A stretch of DNA of 64,000 bases from Typhlomys cinereus (Eukaryota > Chordata > Mammalia > Rodentia > Platacanthomyidae), in contig JALPQD010000026.1 of NCBI GenBank assembly GCA_023101885.1, positions 11,198,889 to 11,262,888 on the forward strand. Reading direction: 5' to 3'. Both the position numbers and the translations under genes were made by a program. A model generated the notes under the pieces. It saw nothing but the letters and a program-made list of their open reading frames with translations. It searched no databases and was not told the DNA's origin. Positions 56,420 through 64,000 of the stretch are shown here, piece after piece; positions within the stretch are counted from its first letter, which is position 1, and each line of letters opens with the position of its first letter.

Positions 56420-57040
56420 AACACAGAATAAGTATGCTTCTTTCTGTCATAAGAGAATATTCCCCATTGCCTCCAAGGCCCATTCTCTAACACAATCCAG
56501 TGCATCTGCAGACTGTCCTCTGCGCCATCTTGCAAGGGGCTGATGTTTGGATACCCAGGCCAAAGCCTTACATTCAGACTTCTGCCGTTGCCGTAAGTTA
56601 TAGCCTATATCCTTCCTCTGAGACAGGAGTTTAGTAAATTATGCCATCGTTCATGAAACACTGGCAGGCTAACTTATTAGTATGAAAGTAGAAAATAAGC
56701 AAAATTTGAGAAAAGACCCAATTTCTTCCCATGGGGCCATAAAACAGACAGGCTGCCTTTAGACATACCATATACTGTTTGACAAGTCCCGACAATGGAG
56801 AGAGAGCCCATCAGGTGGGATACATGCTTTGTGCCTAACTCTCTCTAGATTACGGGTTAAGAACCTCTAACCCACAAGCCCCACCTTTAGGTAGTTTCTG
56901 TACAGGTGAACTCACAAAGTATTTGCATTTTAAAAAGAACTCAAGCAACTAAACAAGTAGTAGAAAATAAGTGTCTATATGTGGCTTATAACAACCAAAA
57001 TATTTACTATCTAAACCTTTACCCTACCCCCCACCCCCAA
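56420..57040 (-). mobile_element. Probable ERV internal-region remnant
   Basis: This sequence lies where the 3' end of the internal region should be. A 61-codon minus frame (56350-56535) ends inside the LTR and contains Trp/Gly/Tyr-rich protein-like sequence, which could be the decayed end of the last retroviral gene. I cannot name that gene. No 5' LTR was found to the right before the SINE at 57050, so the provirus is truncated. Confidence 0.45.
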
Positions 57041-57049
57041 AAGAAAAAC

Positions 57050-57308
57050 AGGCTGGAGAGATGACTCAGGGGTTAAGACTCTGCTTTGAAAACAAAAGTC
57101 CTGATTTCAGATCCCGGATCCCATGTAAAAATGACAGGCAGAAATGACAGTGGCCTGCACGTCTGACCCTGGTGGGTAGAGCCTGGGAAATCCCAAAGTG
57201 AATCAAAGAGGAGGTAGAAACAATCCAGGATGATTCCCAAAGTCACCCTTGGTTCTCCACAGGGACATACAGTACCTTCTGAAAAAAACTTGTGCTCATG
57301 CATGTATG

Positions 57309-57360
<52 letters not shown>

Positions 57361-57375
57361 TGCAAATAAATAAAG
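57050..57375 (+). mobile_element. Dip-like SINE (older subfamily) with (CA)n tail
   Basis: Head GGCTGGAGAGATGACTCAGG, then GGTTAAGACTCTGC, B-box region TTTCAGATCCCGGATCCCAT, GTAGAGCCTGGGAAATCCC, marker AATCCAGGATGATTCCCAAA, a (CA)n run at 57310-57355, and an AAATAAATAAAG end. It is the best-preserved head among the older copies. Confidence 0.9.
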
Positions 57376-58150
57376 TTTAAGCTATTTAAAAACAAACAAC
57401 AAAATAAAACAAAAAACCCCAATGTTTACATATCTCTCTTCTAAATGCCTGCAGTCTTTTCTTGGAGGTTACAAAACCCAGAAAGAAAAACATGGGCCTC
57501 TTATGTAATTTCCAAGAATTGTGCCTTATGATCTCTCATAGCTCTGAGCAAAGATGAGTTCATTTCTACCCCTGTCAAGATCGATGCTCACAAGTCCGTG
57601 CATAAGAGCCTCTCATAATTCACAAGGCCCAGAGGGATACAGAGAAGGAGACTGCAAAGCTGTGCTCAACGATGAAGGGCAAAGACCAGCCCCCCGCCTG
57701 AGTGCACCCCCTGGGTGAAGAGAGCTGGGGGGCTGTGTGGTTTGATGCCCTGGTCAGTGGGGTGCAGCAAGGGAAATATCACTAACACATTGAGACAGCG
57801 GAGACCTGGGCTTTAGCCCTCCGGTTCCCTCCAAATGGCCAGGATGTCAGGACTGACTGGGATCAGGGTTCTAGTCCTAGCTCGATGATCATCCAGGGTT
57901 CTCCTGATTCTATGTCCTATGTCCTAGAAATGATCCTCACAACACTGGGCCGCTGTAGCTTAGGGGATCAGTCTGCATACATCAGACACATGGGGCGTCT
58001 CTTACAACATCCACTTTATGGTTCAGCAGAGAACCCGAAAGTCCTTAGCAAATGCAATTTTATTGGCAAATTTTCCCGATACCACTGAGTTTTCCAAAGT
58101 TTCCCTTCCTCCTTTCCCCCACATGCTCTTCTCTGGAAGCTTCCCTAGTT
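57376..58150. other. Unique non-coding DNA
   Basis: No supportable feature. Confidence 0.45.
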
Positions 58151-58159
58151 CTTTCATTA

Positions 58160-58180
58160 TTTATATATATATATATATAT

Positions 58181-58225
<45 letters not shown>

Positions 58226-58402
58226 CTTCGGGAATCATCCTGATTGCTTCTCCCTCCTTTTTGCTTCGTTCTGGGATTTCCCAGGCTCCACCCACCAGGG
58301 CCATCGCTGGTTTCTGTCTGGTGTTTTTATGTGGGATCAGAACTCAGGACCTTCTCCTTGAGAGGCAGCATCTTAACCCCTGAGTCCTTTCTCCAGACCC
58401 CC
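58160..58402 (-). mobile_element. Dip-like SINE (older subfamily), reverse, with (AT)n(TG)n tail
   Basis: (AT)n 58161-58181 and (TG)n to 58224 form the tail. Then GGGAATCATCCTGATTGCTT, GGGATTTCCCAGGCTCCACC, GTGGGATCAGAACTCAGGAC and the head complement CTTAACCCCTGAGTCCTTTC, TCCAGACC follow. Confidence 0.87.
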
Positions 58403-58404
58403 CT

Positions 58405-60515
58405 AGTTCTTTATGTCTAGTAACGGTCTGCATATTCTCTGTGTCTGGGCTCAAACAACATTTCCTCTTCAGGAAGGGTTCCTATTCCTCAGCGTAGACT
58501 GGGACTCCTTGGTTCCTGCTTCTGCCACGTGTCATGGCTTTCCTTTATGAATTTCACATTTGTAATATATTCATGGAGTCCCTCCTCCCCACTAAATACT
58601 GATTGCAAGCACTGGAGAGAGCTTGCCCGCTATTGTAGCCCCAGGCACTTGGGAAGAACCTAGTCACATCATAGCAAGAACAGACATGAGTGAACTAATC
58701 ATGTAGATGAGAAGGATGAAGGGCGACCTCACTCACAGAGACTAGCAACTAGCTGGGGGCCAACGAATTGCCAAGTCACAAACCTGGGTTCAGGGAGTGA
58801 TCTGAAAACAGGGTCTTATTTTACTCCTGTTAATTCAACAGCACGCTGGTAGATGAAAGCCGCAGACATGAGCATTTTCCTGTGAGTCTGCTGGGATCTG
58901 GTGGTCACTAAGATCTCAAGGTCGAAAAGGGTTTGGGCAATAACTAAATGTAAAACTTTTATTTTAAAGGGAGAAAAAATAAGGAGCAGGGAATGGAGAG
59001 TCCAGAGGCAGGGAAGGAAGCAGTTTATGGAAGGAATCTTCTCACCCAAATGCAGCAGGAGTTATGACAAGACAGCTCTGGATCAACTATCCGGCCTGGT
59101 CACATCATCCATGCTGGGGAGGAAGCACAACTTTGATAAACAGCCACTTGATGACAGGATAACACATCGGTCCAGGGGAGTCTATGGTCCCCTCAGGATT
59201 AGATGTTCTCCCCTGCTCATGCAGCTCCCCAGTCCACTCACCCCTCACCCCAAGGCATCACTGGTGCCTTCTGCACCCTAAAGTTTTTTCCAGTGACGGC
59301 TCATTTAAGCTGCCATTCATATTCAAGGGCCAGGGTCAGGGAAGGGAAGAGAAGACCACAGAGAGACCAACTCACATTGCTCCCAATGCCCACACACGTC
59401 TACCCACACCATGTCCTCCTCTTCGTACTGCCAGAGCGTCTGGGAATTAGGACGGGGCTGGGAAACACATATCAACCCTATCGCACCACGAGGAAGCAGG
59501 ATCTCGGGAGCGTTCGGCAAGAGGGCAAAGCAGAGTCCTTTCATGAGACTGCTTCTATTCAAAGAGGGCGATGCCGCCAAGGTTCCCGGGAAACACGGAA
59601 TCATCTGCCACAGGCATTTCACAGCAAGTGCTCTCGGAGCCTGGCGTGGAAGTTTCCACAAATTATCTGGTTAACAAAATTCCCTGGATAAAGAAGCTGA
59701 CCAAACACCTCCATGACATCATAGGAAAAACTCAGTGATTCTCCACTCGACACCAGGTACTAAACTCCTCAGCTCTGAAACAGCCGCCTCTCCTTGGCAT
59801 CCGGAGTCTAAGATCCTTCTGGAAGTCCACATACAAAGACCGTTGGCTTCAAAGCCATTAAGTCAATGGAGGGATTCTTGGACTAAACCTCGTTACCTGA
59901 AGGACAAACATCTAAAGAAGAAAAGATGAGATTTTGAAATAGAATCACCTTGTTGGCACAAAATGGGAATGGCATCTTTGAGAAAATGACGGACCCCTCT
60001 AAACAATATCTTTTTAGGGATATTTGCTTTCTCAGGTGGGCAACACCTTTCCATGCTAACATTTGCTGAACTCAAAGATCTTAATGGAGGCAGAATGTCA
60101 ACAACCAATTTTAATTAATAATACAGACCTGGCTGTTGTCTTTAATTTTTGAAGTTATCACAAAGACATCCTACCAGACAGTTGATTATTACAACACTGG
60201 ACTTCACCTTTATAACCGCAATGAAAGCTAAATACATGTCATAAAATTATGGCGACATGATGAAGCTAGTTAATAACATGTATGTGTTTACAGAGTACTT
60301 CAGTCTTTTCTAGTAAGGCTTTGCATGAGTGAGCAAAACGAAGCCCTGAGATGAGAGGACACCTCTGCACATATAAGGCTGTAACCAGCGGAGCAGTGAG
60401 CCTACGTGCTGGTCTTTATTTCCTTCTAGAACACCGTACTCTCCTTCAGTGACCACATGCTTTGTGACATTTTTCCCAGAGAGATGCCACCCAAATGTCT
60501 ACTCACCATAGACCG
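58405..60515. other. Unique DNA; CpG-richer block at 59400-59660
   Basis: The longest frame outside recognisable repeats is here (59203-59691, plus, 162 codons). It is overlapped by open frames of 88 and 87 codons on the plus strand and 112 codons on the minus strand. No domain, splice context or promoter supports any of them. Confidence 0.4.
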
Positions 60516-60519
60516 GGAT

Positions 60520-61100
60520 TCGGTGTCCGACCAAAGCAGTGATTACGCCAAAGTCCAACTTGAGAAACCTATGAGTTCATGGGGCAACTTTCGGAGTAGT
60601 AGAGAGGGTTACTGACAGGAACAGGGAGGGCACAAAGGCAGCTGCATCCCCAGAAAGCCCACCTTAGCATGGAGGAGACTCAAGGGAGCCATAAACCCTG
60701 GAGCTCTTTGGAACGTGATTGGAGGGTCTTCCAGACTGTCAGCGTCTCTTCCAGACTTCTGGACTGTTGCCCCCTCTTCCACGCTTCTTGATTCCTCCAG
60801 GATCTCCTTCACACTGCTTGGCTCTTTATCAGTCTCTTTTTAACTGCTTGGTTGGCAGGAGAGTTTCCTACCCCTGAAGAGAGGGTCCCTTGAAACTTGT
60901 TCGTTCCAGGAACTTCCAGAGCCTAATGAGCTGTTTAGTTACTGAGATTTCCTCCAACCTGCGATGTTTCCATTTCTTACGCAGCGTCCTCCTTAGCTTA
61001 AACTTAGGCAACACCTAAGATGGCGTCAAGTGGTGCCCAGAGGAAAAATGCCATGCACGGCCAGCTCAAGCGACTGTCCTGACGGTCTCACGTCTGAACC
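60520..61100 (-). mobile_element. LTR-like repeat, second copy of the 42370 family
   Basis: ACGCCAAAGTCCAACTTGAG, GTTACTGACAGGAACAGGGA, GCAGCTGCATCCCCAGAAAG align in order with 42390-42510. Downstream it is TCTTCCAGACT-rich, as in the other copy's CT-rich portion, but diverged. Confidence 0.45.
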
Positions 61101-61104
61101 TCGG

Positions 61105-62730
61105 CTCGGTTTCTAGGACATGAATCTGATAACCTAGTTTGTTTAGCTTCTGACCCTGGCCAGTCAACAGGGACTGGTCAGGCTAACACTGGGAGTGTTC
61201 TGAGGCGCAAGAGGAAAAACTACTTCAGGAAGGAAGGAGGGGCATGGGTGGTGGTGAACCTTGCTGACAGGCCCACGAGGCAATCACTCAGGAGCACACG
61301 CAGCCATTTTGTTATCCATTCCTTGAACTGGTGTCTAATTTATTCTCATACATTACAGTTGGCCCAACAACCCCTAGTCCTGGGAATCTAGTTCATGTTT
61401 CCCCCACAGTTTTCCTTTTCTCAAGATGACCTTCAACCTCCTCCTTCATAGGTGTGAAGTGCCATGAGCCCACGATTATGTAGCGTTTTATGAGCCATTA
61501 CACATAATCAACTGAATTTCTCTCAACTCATAGGTTATTCACTGCTTATTGTGGGCCTACCTCAGAATATCAATAAAAGTTGATTATCAGGGTGAAGTGT
61601 CCGTCAGAGCCCTTCAGACACCTCAAGCGCTTATGAAAGAATGATCCTGCTGTTAAGTAATGCTTATATTTTAAAAATAGAGGTGTTTTGAAGCCTTCTA
61701 TGAAGAGACCATCTCAATGGTAACATATTCCAATATTCTTCACAGTTCCCCTGTGCTACATAGGAGGCTTTCAAAAGAGCCACCTACAAAGTTCACACTT
61801 GAAAACCGAGCAATCAAGTTACCCCAAAACTGTGTTTTTAAGTTCAACATGCTTTCAGTTTATGATTTCATGTGAGACCATAGCCACAGTTCTTCTGAGG
61901 TGCACACAGCCCACTAGCATAGGTCAGACAGGTGCCTGGGTGGATTCATTTAATCCGTGACCTTTGATTCTGAAATAGGATTAAAACTGGACAGGAATGA
62001 AAATTATTGTGATTGTTACATGTCTGCAGAAAACTGAATGTAGACTTATTCTTGGTTACACACAGTTTACAGGGTTGCATCTCTATCAACCCATCCCAGG
62101 TTGGAAATGCTGTGATGTCATAACTCTGAACACCCTTAACACGCTCACCAAACACCACAGCTCGCATCAAGCAATGGTGCTCATCCCTAGGACAGTGCGT
62201 GTGGCTGGGAACAGTGGTTTAAGCAGCTGTGGCATATCTCAACTGGTACCGCCCAGGAAAAATCAATCCTCCACTCTTCTCTACTCAGTACAGCTTCTGC
62301 TCCAGTGTGAAGCCAAAACATGGAAGTTGAACTATCATAAATAAGTGAGGAATTGCCTGAGTTCTGTTGTGTGCATTTATTTATGTATTTTTGCCCAAGA
62401 GAAAGAACAAATAGAAAACGTTTATGTTTCTGTTAAAATAGAAAAAGTGGTCCTGTACATGCAGGAAAATAACAGTTGACGTGACTGAATGAAAACGCCA
62501 TTATTGCCATTCAGGCTTAACTTGCAGAGAGCCGACCGAATTTGAAGTAAAATAAAAGTGTGTTATATTATATCACCACCTATAACATGTGGCTGATTTA
62601 TAGCCAGTCCTTTATAAAAGACTCTACTCTTTGACTTTGGCTATCTGTAAAGATCAGTATTATAGCTGAGTAGCCTGCATGACTATTCAGAAGCAAGTGT
62701 TTCTATTTCTGAGTGATAAAAAGGCAAGAA
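61105..62730. other. Unique DNA, AT-rich to the right
   Basis: No exon or repeat I can name. Interval 62480-62660 is repeat-free with TATTATATCA and GTAAAATAAAAG type sequence and could be a conserved element. That is a guess. Confidence 0.35.
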
Positions 62731-62734
62731 GGGA

Positions 62735-62972
62735 AAAGGAAGAAAGGAAGGAAGGAAGGAAAAAAGAAGGAAGGAAGGAAGGAAGGAAGGAAGGAAGGAA
62801 GGAAGGAAGGAAGGAAGGAAGGAAGGCTAGGGAGGAAGAGCAAAAGGAGGGAGTGAAGAAAGAAAGAAAAAGAGAAAGAAGATACACTATCTTAGAAAGA
62901 AGAAAGAAAAGACCCTGCCTGAAAGAAAGAAGAAAGGAAGGAAGAAAAAATGGAAAGAAGGAAGGAAGAAAA
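62735..62972. repeat. 240-bp purine tract: (GGAA)n then GAAA mixtures
   Basis: Pure GGAA units at about 62767-62826, then GAAAGAAAG mixtures, ending AAAATAAAAGTC. Lys/Glu/Arg frames are artefacts. Confidence 0.97.
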
Positions 62973-62974
62973 TA

Positions 62975-64000
62975 AAAGTCAATAAAAACTTATTTTAAAG
63001 TCATGATATCATAAAAAGAGAACATCTTTTTGAAACTCAGTTGCTCATTTAGTCCATCTCATGAATATTTTTGCAGCACTGATATGAATTATGGCAATGC
63101 TTGCATAGTGCTCTCCTCGGAGAGACCAGTTCAGAGTCGTGTTGAAAATGAAGTGAGGACCAATCACCTCTGAAGGAAGCGGCGATTCTTCAGTGACTAG
63201 CCTATGACGTGACCCTGCAGCTCTGAAGACCCTCGCAGATACTGCTTCTTTCCTGTTTCAGGAAGATGAGGAGTGTCCGTCGATGCTGCCGGCAGGATCA
63301 AAGCCAGGCTTACGAAGTGGCTTAGAGAAGACTGAGCTGTGCGATGTTCTCAGAGTGTCTGGTGATATGAAGCCTGTCTGGGACTTGACGCTTTTTGGGT
63401 ACACGCTGCATTAGCGGGGATTCTTGGGACAGGACCGCTTCTCTTCACACTCCATCGACAGACAGAACCAGGCAGAACAAAGGGAAAAGACCCAAGGGAA
63501 GGGACAAACGATCAGAGGATTGTCATGGAAGAGCAGCCCGTTTGTGACGTTCACAGAGTCTGCTCCACTCTCTGCCGGGTGAAGAGTCAATAAATGGCTG
63601 GGGTACAAACCTCCTTTGAAGATTAAAGGAAGATAGTTGAGACTGTGACTTTAAACCGCTAAATGGTTTCATAAAGCAACATCACACCAATGGGTCAAGC
63701 TACTTATGACACGTGATCGTCACAAAGAGAAAGGCAAAATGACCCATTTTTAATTCAATAGCTATCTGTGGAGCATCTATTTTTCTACCCGGGAATCTTC
63801 TCTTTGACTGTAGGAGTGAATGAATGAATGAATAAATGAGTGAATGAGTGTGACACTAATGTAAGGAATTAGACCACAATCAAGGTCACAAGATAAACTA
63901 CAGTGAGACTTCCAAAGGGGTAAGATTCACTTCTGACTTAGGGACCTCAGGAAGTGATTCCCAGAGTGTTGCAGTTGATACCTTCAAAGAAGCGCCAGGG
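62975..64000. other. Unique non-coding DNA with a short (TGAA)n run
   Basis: GAATGAATGAATGAATAAAT lies at about 63816-63835, followed by TGAG variants. No exon or RNA gene is supported to the window end. Confidence 0.5.

Noticed and set aside
56350..56535. Functional retroviral gene end
   Set aside because: It is only 61 codons, runs into the LTR and has no upstream partner frame. It is best treated as a decayed remnant.
57050..57130. Possible tRNA gene (good A- and B-box-like sequence)
   Set aside because: It is the tRNA-derived head of a Dip-like SINE. The body and CA tail follow and there is no acceptor-stem closure.
59203..59691. 162-codon plus frame in unique DNA
   Set aside because: It is overlapped by open frames in another plus frame and on the minus strand. 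No domain, start context or splice evidence is present, and the CpG-richer composition explains the lack of stops.

Overview
This window is mammalian, almost certainly rodent, intergenic or intronic DNA. I find no protein-coding exon or intact gene I can support. Every long open frame I checked lies in a simple repeat, an LTR or a SINE, or is short, unrecognised and overlapped by equally long frames on other frames or strands. The organism call rests on the repeats. (1) About ten copies belong to a tRNA-derived, B2-like SINE with a head like 'GGCTGGAGAGATGGCTCAGGGG' cut here to its core, a distinctive body and a (CA)n tail. This is the pattern of the Dip family of dipodoid rodents (jerboas, birch mice, jumping mice). 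(2) There are 7SL-derived B1-like elements. (3) There are many short LTRs of the rodent MT/MaLR (ERVL) type. Jerboa or a relative is my best guess, but the species is inference. Layout: 0-8 kb holds SINEs, AT-rich unique DNA, MT-like LTR pieces and a solo LTR at 7207-7563 with an exact 5-bp target duplication. 8-16 kb has a mosaic LTR, an L1 3' end on the minus strand, a 640-bp LTR, a disrupted U6 snRNA retropseudogene with target-site duplications, and more LTRs. 16-31 kb has two non-MaLR LTR-like promoters (one with a 17-bp TCTCGCGAGA array), several MT-like LTRs, SINEs, long purine tracts and a plus-strand L1 3' end. 31-47 kb is mostly unique DNA with Dip/B1/B4-like SINEs, a 72-bp duplication carrying a (GT)n tract and pyrimidine tracts. 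47-58 kb contains a G-rich 19/20-bp minisatellite, a 97-bp-period ATGCA array, a young Dip SINE, a head-to-head LTR pair sharing an exact 75-bp block, and an ERV 3' LTR with a polypurine tract and a remnant of internal sequence. 58-64 kb has a Dip SINE, a degraded LTR-like repeat and unique AT-rich DNA. No genes work together here. The biology is retrotransposition, repeat-seeded microsatellites, and possible regulatory sequence donated by LTRs. Boundaries are by eye unless a target-site duplication fixes them. RepeatMasker with a dipodoid library and a multi-mammal alignment are the deciding tests.
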